This document shows positions 16,127 to 22,658 of a DNA stretch of 58,307 nucleotides, in pieces; positions within the stretch are counted from its first letter, which is position 1; each line of letters begins with the position of its first letter. Both the position numbers and the translations under genes were made by a program. Source of the DNA: an uncultured Flavobacteriales bacterium (GTDB lineage Bacteria; Bacteroidota; Bacteroidia; Flavobacteriales; Crocinitomicaceae); the NCBI GenBank assembly GCA_946478775.1, contig CAMLDR010000003.1, positions 1-58,307 of the forward strand, given 5' to 3'. The notes under the pieces were generated by a model, which was not told the origin of the DNA, made no database searches, and was given only the letters and a program-made list of their open reading frames with translations.

Positions 16127-16645
16127 TTAATACAGGTTGTTGATTGTTTCGAGAATCTGACGCTCACGTTGCGCTAAAGTTCCTTTCACAGTAATCGTTT
16201 CCAGCTCAAAGGCATCGATCCATTCTTCCAGTAGTTCGTTTACCTGTTTTCGAAGTTCCGGGAATTCCGTTTCCGGGCAGTCAATCAAATCCGGACTTTC
16301 AATGGGAACAAATACCAACATATCTATTTCTTCCATCGCTTCTTTGACTTTCACGTAGAAACTCCGGGAAGCTTCCGGACCACCGATCACATGAATGTAC
16401 ACCAACAGGTCGAGGGGACATCGGTCAAAAATAACGTCTGGCTCATCTATCCCGACACTTTCGAGGGCGTATTCCAGCTGCATGGAAAGGTCTTCCAAAT
16501 TAGGCGTTTCAGAAAAAAGGTGTCCTTTTTCTTCCAGTGCGACGACTGGTTCGGGAATAAAAATAAAGTCAGGGAGCAATGCATGCAGTTTTTCTGCAAG
16601 GCTTGTTTTTCCAACGTGGTGTGCACCTGTATATGCGATTTTCAT
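16127..16645 (-). CDS. P-loop NTPase / kinase-like protein
   Basis: A 172-residue ATPase beginning MKIAYTGAHHVGKTSLAEKL, a Walker A with unusual His-His inside the loop. VIFDRCPLDLLVY near residues 70-82 fits the Walker B/DR motif of nucleoside-kinase-like AAA_28 family proteins, in which NadR-type ATPases are also found. It is in a probable operon with the preceding unknown gene and the following methyltransferase. Substrate unknown; phosphotransfer is inferred from the fold only. Confidence 0.75.
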   Translation of the reverse strand: MKIAYTGAHHVGKTSLAEKLHALLPDFIFIPEPVVALEEKGHLFSETPNLEDLSMQLEYALESVGIDEPDVIFDRCPLDLLVYIHVIGGPEASRSFYVKVKEAMEEIDMLVFVPIESPDLIDCPETEFPELRKQVNELLEEWIDAFELETITVKGTLAQRERQILETINNLY

Positions 16646-16681
16646 GAGGCAAAGATACGTGATCTAGGCTTTAATTTGAAT

Positions 16682-17161
16682 CTAAGCTTTATAAGTGTGG
16701 GTGTATTCTTCGATCACTTCCTCATTTGATCGGTAATGGCTGAGTCTGACAGAATCAAATTCATCCAGGTCTGTATGTCTGTAAATTCCAATTTCTTTTA
16801 GATTTTCATTAATGGCATTTTCAACAAGGACAGCATCTGTTGTTTTTTCATGTATGCCATCAAAAGAGATCAATGGTCCCAGTATGCGTTTTCCGTCCTT
16901 CCAGGTTTCTGCAATCTGAGATCCGGACCCTCCAAAGTACGCTGTTTCAATATAACTGCATTTCCCTTTGAAGGACAGTTCTTTCAGTAGTTTTTTTGTT
17001 TCCGGTGTCAATTGGCGGTATGGACTGATTACTTCTACCGAGTAATTTAGTTTATAGCTCTTTTGAAAAGGAATGAAGTAATAATTCCCTACAAGGATAA
17101 TATGAGGCAATTCCCCTGTGTATTTGAAATCGGTTATTATTCCGGATAGTCTGTGCGGCAT
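16682..17161 (-). CDS. hypothetical cytoplasmic protein
   Basis: A 159-residue soluble protein without signal peptide or membrane segments. The central part contains CSYIETAYFGGSGSQIAETWKDGKRILGP, with a Gly-rich turn, and the C-terminus is acidic (SNEEVIEEYTHTY). This pattern (Gly-Gly-x-Gly-x-Q followed by W.dG) is reminiscent of small immunity-like or cytoplasmic helper proteins, but I recognise no family. It heads the three-gene minus-strand run ending at 15460. Confidence 0.6.
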   Translation of the reverse strand: MPHRLSGIITDFKYTGELPHIILVGNYYFIPFQKSYKLNYSVEVISPYRQLTPETKKLLKELSFKGKCSYIETAYFGGSGSQIAETWKDGKRILGPLISFDGIHEKTTDAVLVENAINENLKEIGIYRHTDLDEFDSVRLSHYRSNEEVIEEYTHTYKA

Positions 17162-17388
17162 GTTAACTACTTTTTATTCGTTCTTCTTCAAATCAGGCTG
17201 GTACAACTTCATTCCGATTCCCGTATTTCCAATACTAGTAAAAAATAGCTGAAGGGGAGGGGCAATTGTTAAAAATAGCGAATCAATTCGTCAGTTGATC
17301 TGATTAATCCTATATTTCTTCTAACCAGTATCGAATGCATAACAAGGGTTTGTGCGATCGAAAATGAATGACTTAAAGGATTTATCAG

Positions 17389-18075
17389 ATGTGTTTTTCA
17401 GCAAACGCAAGTTTTATAGCAGGTGCAGTTCTAACAGTTGCCGGAATTGCTTCCGTAAGCCAGGTAAGGAAACCCGCTCACCTGATTTTTGCATTGATGC
17501 CCTTATTCTTTGCCATTCAGCAGATCTGTGAAGGATTTGTTTGGCTTTCTTTATCAGATCCTGATTTTTCCCAATGGCATGAACCGTCCAAATATGCTTT
17601 TCTCCTCTTTGCCCAGATCATTTGGCCGTTTTGGATCCCGCTTTCCTTTCTGAGTATTGAACCTTCGCCCAAAAAGCGGAAAATCATCCGATATTTTTTG
17701 TTTGCCGGGATTGCTTGTTCGATCATACTGACTTATCGTCTGCTTTTCTTTCCTGCGAGTGCACAAATCGACGGTTGTCATATCTCTTACCAGGTTGGAG
17801 CTTTCAAAACAATCCTGATCGTAACTGGAATCTTATATATCGGTGCAATCGTGATTTCACCGTTCTTTTCCAGCTGGAAAAATGCCATTGCCCTGGCAAC
17901 GGTCAATGTAGTTTCACTGGTAACTACCGAAGTATTCTACGAAGCGTATTTGGTTTCCGTTTGGTGCTTTTTTGCAGCCGTACAAAGTGTTTTGGTCTTT
18001 TTGGTGATGCGGGAGATCAGAAGAGGGATCAATTACAATAAGGAATTGGGAGAGGTAAATCGAAGTCTGCAATAA
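17389..18075 (+). CDS. DUF6629-like polytopic membrane protein
   Basis: A 228-residue membrane protein with about seven hydrophobic segments. The start MCFSANASFIAGAVLTVAG matches the MCFSA.ASF N-terminus I associate with the DUF6629 family; an ICEGFVWLSL motif near residues 46-55 and a WCFFAAVQSVLVF C-terminal helix are also of that type. Charged, basic loops (SPKKRKIIRY) suggest cytoplasmic sides. It stands alone, followed at once by the inverted repeat at 18097. Function is not established for the family. Confidence 0.75.
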   Translation: MCFSANASFIAGAVLTVAGIASVSQVRKPAHLIFALMPLFFAIQQICEGFVWLSLSDPDFSQWHEPSKYAFLLFAQIIWPFWIPLSFLSIEPSPKKRKIIRYFLFAGIACSIILTYRLLFFPASAQIDGCHISYQVGAFKTILIVTGILYIGAIVISPFFSSWKNAIALATVNVVSLVTTEVFYEAYLVSVWCFFAAVQSVLVFLVMREIRRGINYNKELGEVNRSLQ

Positions 18076-18096
18076 TACTTGGTTATCTGCTTCTAC

Positions 18097-18601
18097 CCCT
18101 CCACACACTCACACTCACACTGCAGAGAAGTGTTGTGAGTTTGAATAATAATCAACCCGTTGTCAAATTATCGATCATTTTAAAAAGCATACGAGAGAGT
18201 TCTTCACCTTTCCCGTAAAAGGATCTGAATTCCTCTAATGAGATAATGGCTTCATCATAAAGTATGTCAAAAACAGCAATACACTCAAAAGCAGAGCCTC
18301 TTGAAATAACGTAAAAATGTCGCTTATCAGCTTTACTAAAACGACTTGTACCTTCTGCTATGTTTGTCGCAGAATCAATGGTGCTTGGGCCACGAAGAAA
18401 TGAGAGGACATCTTTATTGAAGTTTTTAGCTTTCTTATAAACTTCTAATTTTTCAAAATCAAACATAGTAATAGAATATGGTTTATTGAATATACGTGTT
18501 AAAAAAGAGAACGGAAAGCTAGAATGAAGTTTGTAATATTAAAATCAATGACACTTCTTACTAACACACTTTAGTGTGAGTTGGAGTGTGAGTGTGGAGG
18601 G
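18097..18601. mobile_element. possible inverted-repeat-flanked cassette carrying a four-helix-bundle gene
   Basis: The ends share a perfect 10-bp inverted repeat, CCCTCCACAC (18097-18106) and GTGTGGAGGG (18592-18601), each followed inwards by CTCACACT-rich sequence that pairs less exactly. Both ends also contain a small internal hairpin (ACACT..AGTGT at 18117-18133; CACACT-TT-AGTGTG at 18565-18578). The only gene inside is the 104-residue four-helix-bundle protein. No transposase and no target-site duplication are visible, so mobility is an inference. Confidence 0.45.
18152..18466 (-). CDS. four-helix bundle protein (23S rRNA intervening-sequence type), internally shortened
   Basis: A 104-residue member of the four-helix bundle family (TIGR02436-like) originally found inside 23S rRNA intervening sequences: MFDFEKLEVYKKAKNFNKDV opens helix 1 and NIAEGTSRFSKADKRHFYVI is the family signature. 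Usual length is about 115-120. The loss maps between helix 1 and helix 2: DVLSF runs almost directly into LRGPSTIDSATNIAEG, where relatives carry a further 15-20 residues. The frame is intact. The gene sits between inverted repeats at 18097 and 18592, far from any rRNA. Role unknown; relatives include the Avd protein of diversity-generating retroelements. Confidence 0.8.
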   Translation of the reverse strand: MFDFEKLEVYKKAKNFNKDVLSFLRGPSTIDSATNIAEGTSRFSKADKRHFYVISRGSAFECIAVFDILYDEAIISLEEFRSFYGKGEELSRMLFKMIDNLTTG

Positions 18602-18610
18602 AATTTAATT

Positions 18611-19378
18611 TCATTTTGAACGTTTCTCCACCAAATACTTCCAATACCGTTTCGGAACGTGTTGCACATGCAGTTTGGTGTTTTTACGGCCTGCGATGTT
18701 CGTGCTTTTGAAATAATCATTCCAGAGTTTTTGAAAAAGGTCTTCCCCATCACCAAAGGCTTCGCTTGAGACGCCGGTTGCTGTGAGCAGTGAATTGGGA
18801 ATAAAATGGACGAATTCCGCCTTTTCCAAATCGTAATGGATTCCGTAAGATCTCCGTGAATCAAAAATAACCCAGCGCTGATCGGCGTAGCGGTCCCTGA
18901 AATGCGGCAATATAAGTGGAAGAACATCAAAGTCCGGCTCGATGACAGAGAAATAAAGACCGTCTTTTGTCAGCTGGAACCGAACGAAAGCTTCCATGCG
19001 GTGCTTTTCTCTTCCTACCGATTTGGCTGTTTGCTGCAGCTGCAGCACGTCCGGGTGTCCGAAGTCGCTCAGTACATTTTGCTGTGAATGAAGTCCGTAA
19101 CGTATTACACCAAGAATCGTATCTTCGATAGTTTCCAGTTCGCTGAGCCATGCGATCCACAAAGTGCGGACGCCATTCTCCCCGAAAAGCTTCAGTAGTT
19201 TTTTCCAGACACGATTTGCTTTTTCTTCGTCTGTGATGACCTGTCTTATTTCGTCAAATAAGTGTGGGACCGGTGTGCCTTCTTTGCGAATATGGACTTC
19301 TTCCCATTGGTATTCGTACGTTTCGAAAACAGCAGTCAGCATTCCTTCGAAACTGCCGTCGGTTAGAAGCCAGATCAT
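18611..19378 (-). CDS. TIGR03915-family putative DNA repair protein
   Basis: A 255-residue protein that begins MIWLLTDGSFEGMLTAVFETYE, the characteristic start of the TIGR03915 (DUF4130) family. Further family features are LHSQQNVLSDFGHPDVLQLQQTAKSVGREKHRMEAFVRF-like text near residues 90-140 and a C-terminal ...VPKRYWKYLVE. I start it at 19378, where the ATG overlaps the stop of the radical SAM gene in an ATGA; an alternative ATG at 19405 adds nine residues. The pair is known to be nearly always adjacent and was proposed to act in DNA modification or repair; its exact chemistry is not established. Confidence 0.9.
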   Translation of the reverse strand: MIWLLTDGSFEGMLTAVFETYEYQWEEVHIRKEGTPVPHLFDEIRQVITDEEKANRVWKKLLKLFGENGVRTLWIAWLSELETIEDTILGVIRYGLHSQQNVLSDFGHPDVLQLQQTAKSVGREKHRMEAFVRFQLTKDGLYFSVIEPDFDVLPLILPHFRDRYADQRWVIFDSRRSYGIHYDLEKAEFVHFIPNSLLTATGVSSEAFGDGEDLFQKLWNDYFKSTNIAGRKNTKLHVQHVPKRYWKYLVEKRSK

Positions 19379-20634
19379 CCGAAAAGAGAAGTCTGTGTTC
19401 CCCATAGATCACTGAATTTGGAATTTCCCGCAGAGAGTACCAGGTGGCGAAGCGTTTCGGGCGAGTATGCTTTTGTTTCCAGTGCGGGATCCTTACAAAC
19501 AATAAAATAACGCGCACGGTTCAAAGAAATCCCAAGTTTTCGCAGGTTTTCCCAGCCCAGATAACTGAACCTTCGCGCTGCAACGATCTTTTGTGCCGAT
19601 CGCACACCGATTCCCGGAACACGCAGGATCATTTCAAGGTCGGCTTTATTGATATCAAGCGGAAAAAGATGCAGGTTGCGCAGTGCCCATCCGAATTTCG
19701 GATCAATATCCAAATCCAGGAAAGGATGACCGGTATCCAAAATTTCGTGCGCCCCGAAACCATAGAAACGCATCAGCCAGTCGGCCTGGTAAAGACGGTT
19801 TTCCCGCACCAGGGGCACCTGCACCGACAAGGGCGGTAAACGATCGTCGGACAGTACCGGCACATATCCTGAATAGTAAACACGTTTCAAATTAAAACCA
19901 CGGTAAAAGCGATCTGCCGTATGAATGATTTCCAGGTCGGATTCGTCTGTTGCACCCACAATGACCTGTGTACTTTGTCCGGCAGGTGCGAATTGGGGCG
20001 TTTTAAGCATTAGTTTTCGGGTATCATTGAGTGCTGTAATCGTATTGGAAATAAATCCCATCGGTTTCTCCATGGTCGCGAATGTTTTATCGGGAGCAAG
20101 TAGTTTTAGTCCGCGTTCGGTTGGAAGCTCAATATTCACGCTCAAACGATCGGCATACAATCCGGCTTCGTGCATCAACTCATCGCTTGCACCGGGTATG
20201 GTTTTTAGATGGATGTAACCGTTGAAACGGTGCTCGGTGCGTAATTTTTTAGCTACGCGTACCAGGCGCTCCATGGTTGTATCAGCATCTTTGAAGATCC
20301 CGGAACTGAGGAATAATCCTTCAATGTAATTCCTGCGGTAAAACCCGATGGTGAGATCCACGACTTCCTGCACTGTAAAAGCGGCCCTTTTCACATCATT
20401 GCTTTTACGGGAAACACAATAAGCACAGTCAAAGATACAATGATTGGTCAGCAGAATTTTTAGTAAAGAAACGCAGCGTCCGTCTTCTGTATAGGTATGA
20501 CAAATTCCTGAATTCGAGGCGTTTCCAAGTCCTTTGTCCGTATTCTTTCGGTCACTGCCGCTGGAGGAACATGAAACGTCGTATTTGGCGGAATCTGCCA
20601 GGATATTGAGCTTTTCTTGGATACGTTCTTGCAT
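19375..20634 (-). CDS. putative DNA modification/repair radical SAM protein (TIGR03916)
   Basis: A 419-residue radical SAM enzyme. The iron-sulphur motif CxxxCxxC is TNHCIFDCAYC with Cys at about 66, 70 and 73. A helix-hairpin-helix DNA-binding motif, RVPGIGVRSAQKIVAARR, lies near residue 345. This combination identifies the TIGR03916 family, whose genes sit next to TIGR03915, as here with a 4-bp overlap. It presumably binds DNA and uses a 5'-deoxyadenosyl radical on a base or lesion. It is transcribed away from the precursor/MNIO locus. Confidence 0.93.
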   Translation of the reverse strand: MQERIQEKLNILADSAKYDVSCSSSGSDRKNTDKGLGNASNSGICHTYTEDGRCVSLLKILLTNHCIFDCAYCVSRKSNDVKRAAFTVQEVVDLTIGFYRRNYIEGLFLSSGIFKDADTTMERLVRVAKKLRTEHRFNGYIHLKTIPGASDELMHEAGLYADRLSVNIELPTERGLKLLAPDKTFATMEKPMGFISNTITALNDTRKLMLKTPQFAPAGQSTQVIVGATDESDLEIIHTADRFYRGFNLKRVYYSGYVPVLSDDRLPPLSVQVPLVRENRLYQADWLMRFYGFGAHEILDTGHPFLDLDIDPKFGWALRNLHLFPLDINKADLEMILRVPGIGVRSAQKIVAARRFSYLGWENLRKLGISLNRARYFIVCKDPALETKAYSPETLRHLVLSAGNSKFSDLWGTQTSLFG

Positions 20635-20760
20635 ACCGTAAATATACGATAAAAAGAAATATTGATTATTAATTAATCAAAAAATGATTAAATAAATAGT
20701 TTTGAATAACGGAGCAATTGAACTTGTTTGCTCAAAGAAAACCACACTTCGAATAATAAA

Positions 20761-20793
20761 TTTGTTCGTTTTCGATTTAAGACTTAACTTTTG
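20761..20793 (+). promoter_or_regulatory. candidate promoter of the precursor/MNIO locus
   Basis: TTTG (20761-20764) and TAACTTTTG (20785-20793), a -7 box with one extra T compared with TAnnTTTG, spaced 20 nt. The leader before the ATG at 20810 would be about 12 nt. It lies in the 175-bp region between divergent transcription units. Confidence 0.45.
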
Positions 20794-20809
20794 AAAAAAA
20801 TTGAGACCC

Positions 20810-20992
20810 ATGAAACTATCTTCATCTTTACTACAGGCAATTACTTTGGGTGTTTCCGTAACAGCGGTGTCGGCAGTTACCACCTCATGCGATAAAGAAG
20901 ACATTAAAAAGAATCGCACGGAACGCGCCACGCAATCAGATGATTCGAAACCTGCGAATAGCGAACCATGTCCGGCTTGCGGAATGGGATGA
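20810..20992 (+). CDS. MNIO-class RiPP precursor candidate with C-terminal CPACGMG
   Basis: A 60-residue peptide starting MKLSSSLLQAITLGVSV. Residues 7-26 are hydrophobic and end at VTTSC27, which looks like a relaxed lipoprotein or Sec signal; a charged linker (DKEDIKKNRTER) leads to the C-terminal EPCPACGMG, with C54 and C57 as the only other Cys. The next gene, 57 bp downstream on the same strand, encodes a DUF692 iron oxygenase, the enzyme class that modifies Cys in methanobactin, chryseobasin-type and bufferin peptides. The ending resembles chryseobasin-related MNIO peptides as I recall them. A TTG start at 20801 is possible; ATG at 20810 is better. Modification and product are inferred. 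Confidence 0.82.
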   Translation: MKLSSSLLQAITLGVSVTAVSAVTTSCDKEDIKKNRTERATQSDDSKPANSEPCPACGMG

Positions 20993-21049
20993 TTCCCCAT
21001 TTTTCATTTCCTTTATTTCCATGAAACTTTCAGCTAAATTTCTCCGGGC

Positions 21050-22192
21050 ATGAAAGTGTCCCCAAAAATCCATTCAGCTATTTCCTGTAACCTGGACAGT
21101 TCCCTGTTACAAGCATCACTTCCTTTATTTGAAGCACAAAAAGTAGAGGGCATCGAATGGTCTTTTGATACTTTGCACAAAGTACGCGACATTCCGGATT
21201 GGTTTGTAGAACTGCTCCATGCTTTTGGCAGAGAAGGAAGACTGATTGGTCACGGAGTGTATTTCTCCCTTTTTTCCGGAAAATGGACAAGCGAACAACA
21301 ACGCTGGCTGGAACACTTACGCAAAGTCGCTGCACATTTCACCTTCGATCACATTACCGAGCATTTTGGGTTCATGACCGGCGAAGATTTTCACAAAGGT
21401 GCGCCGATCTCTGTTCCTTATACTCCGGAAACACTTGCAATAGGCATTGATCGTTTACAACGCATCGGGGAAGCATGCTCCTGTCCGGTGGGACTGGAAA
21501 ACCTGGCTTTTTCCTACTCATTGGAGGAAGTTCATCGGCATGGTGAATTTTTAGGGAAGCTGATTGAACCGGTCAACGGATTCATCATTCTCGACCTGCA
21601 CAATTTGTATTGCCAGCTTCAGAATTTTTCACTCGATTTCGAAACACTTATTCATGCTTATCCGCTGGATCGTGTGCGTGAGATCCATATTTCAGGCGGA
21701 AGCTGGGATTCCTCCGGAATTCAGCCGGAAAAAGCGATTCGCAGAGACACGCATGACGATGCTGTTCCGAAGGAAGTTTTTGAATTCCTGAAACAAACAT
21801 TACAGGTGTGCCCAAACCTCAAATTTGTGGTGCTGGAACAACTCGGAATTGCACTGGAGACCTCAGAAAGCCAACAACAATTCCAGCAGGATTTTGATCG
21901 GATGCAGGCAATCGTGAACGAATTCAATGCAAAGGATCAAAGGTCTTCAATCAACAATTTTCTGCCGAAAAAATCCCTTTCGCTGAAAGAACCCGCTTTG
22001 GAATCCCTGAAATTGTATGAACAGCAACAGGAACTCTCTTCCATCCTGGAACGGTCCAAAAACACCGAAGAAGCATTTCACCTGCTGCGGAAATCTTCTC
22101 TTGCCCATTCAGACTGGCAAACCGAAAGCTGGTCGCTCTATATGCTGGAAACAGCCATGCACATCGCTCAGAAGTGGAAAACAGGGTGGTAG
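21050..22192 (+). CDS. DUF692 multinuclear non-heme iron oxygenase (MNIO) with C-terminal extension
   Basis: A 380-residue TIM-barrel oxygenase of the DUF692/MNIO family, which includes MbnB, TglH and ChrH and oxidises peptide Cys using a multi-iron centre and O2. Candidate metal ligands follow the family order: H68 (GHGVYFSL), H101/H105 (FDHITEHFGF), E150 (GLENLAFSYS), D182/H184 (LDLHNLY), H213 (EIHISGG), D233/H235 (DTHDD) and E263. The core ends near residue 290; about 90 further residues (SINNFLPKK...HIAQKWKTGW), helical and Trp-rich at the end, may replace the separate partner protein usual in such loci, as no partner gene is adjacent. It is probably co-transcribed with the precursor at 20810. 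Followed at once by a hexanucleotide repeat. Confidence 0.9.
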   Translation: MKVSPKIHSAISCNLDSSLLQASLPLFEAQKVEGIEWSFDTLHKVRDIPDWFVELLHAFGREGRLIGHGVYFSLFSGKWTSEQQRWLEHLRKVAAHFTFDHITEHFGFMTGEDFHKGAPISVPYTPETLAIGIDRLQRIGEACSCPVGLENLAFSYSLEEVHRHGEFLGKLIEPVNGFIILDLHNLYCQLQNFSLDFETLIHAYPLDRVREIHISGGSWDSSGIQPEKAIRRDTHDDAVPKEVFEFLKQTLQVCPNLKFVVLEQLGIALETSESQQQFQQDFDRMQAIVNEFNAKDQRSSINNFLPKKSLSLKEPALESLKLYEQQQELSSILERSKNTEEAFHLLRKSSLAHSDWQTESWSLYMLETAMHIAQKWKTGW

Positions 22193-22200
22193 TCTTTCGG

Positions 22201-22242
22201 AATGAGAATGAGAATGAGAATGAGAATGAGAATGAGAATGAG
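22201..22242. repeat. hexanucleotide tandem repeat (AATGAG)7
   Basis: Seven perfect copies of AATGAG starting 8 bp after the MNIO stop codon, followed by a decayed copy (GAAATGAG). Copy number is likely to vary between strains through slippage. It is outside any reading frame I support, so it could only affect transcript 3' ends. Confidence 0.9.
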
Positions 22243-22292
22243 TGGAAATGAGTTCCAATAGTTATCGGAAGAGAATGATGTTTTGGGTTGTG

Positions 22293-22538
22293 CTACCGGC
22301 GCTTTTTTTGACTCCATTTATCCCGATACCATTTCACCAATAGCATGAAAAGTGTAAGTCCGAAAAAACAGATGCTTATATACTTCTGATTTTGGGATAA
22401 AATCAGAAGCAGGATGCCCGAAATTCCTGAGAGAAAAGCATACAAAACAAGGTAGCGGGGATTGTGGCTGATCTTTAAAATCAACATACCTGTAAATAAA
22501 GGCATAAAGGAAATAATGAAAGCTGTTTGCTCAGTCAT
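22293..22538 (-). CDS. small membrane protein
   Basis: An 81-residue protein with three hydrophobic segments: about residues 4-21 (QTAFIISFMPLFTGMLIL), 30-47 (YLVLYAFLSGISGILLLI) and 54-70 (ISICFFGLTLFMLLVKW), ending in a strongly basic DKWSQKKRR tail. I prefer the ATG at 22538 (MTEQTAFIIS) over 22559. It is encoded against the MNIO gene and has no recognised family. Confidence 0.5.
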   Translation of the reverse strand: MTEQTAFIISFMPLFTGMLILKISHNPRYLVLYAFLSGISGILLLILSQNQKYISICFFGLTLFMLLVKWYRDKWSQKKRR

Positions 22539-22567
22539 TTTAATGCTTTTGAAGAGCAAAGAAAATC

Positions 22568-22600
22568 AAAAAGGAGACAACTTGCGTTACCTCCTTTTTT
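22568..22600 (-). terminator. GNRA-capped terminator after the T9SS cargo at 22659
   Basis: On the minus strand the stem AAAAAGGAG / CTCCTTTTT encloses GU-paired bases, then AAC-GCAA-GTT with a GCAA tetraloop. The core reads TAACGCAAGTTGT (plus-strand 22577-22589), identical except for one loop base to the hairpins at 27059-27086 and 32421-32451. Confidence 0.85.
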
Positions 22601-22658
22601 GTAATTGTTTGAATGCCTAGCTGAAGCTGATTAATAGTGATCAGCCACGACGGATCTC

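Noticed and set aside
18097..18601. Diversity-generating retroelement, because the four-helix bundle resembles Avd
   Set aside because: No reverse transcriptase, no template/variable repeat pair and no target gene were found nearby.
20677..21000. Minus-strand ORF of 107 codons opposite the RiPP precursor
   Set aside because: It lies across the precursor gene and its promoter region, has no recognisable motif, and its sequence reads as the antisense of coding DNA; the plus-strand peptide has a clear signal and a Cys motif linked to the MNIO gene.
22201..22242. CRISPR array
   Set aside because: It is an uninterrupted 6-bp microsatellite without spacers; no cas genes are present.
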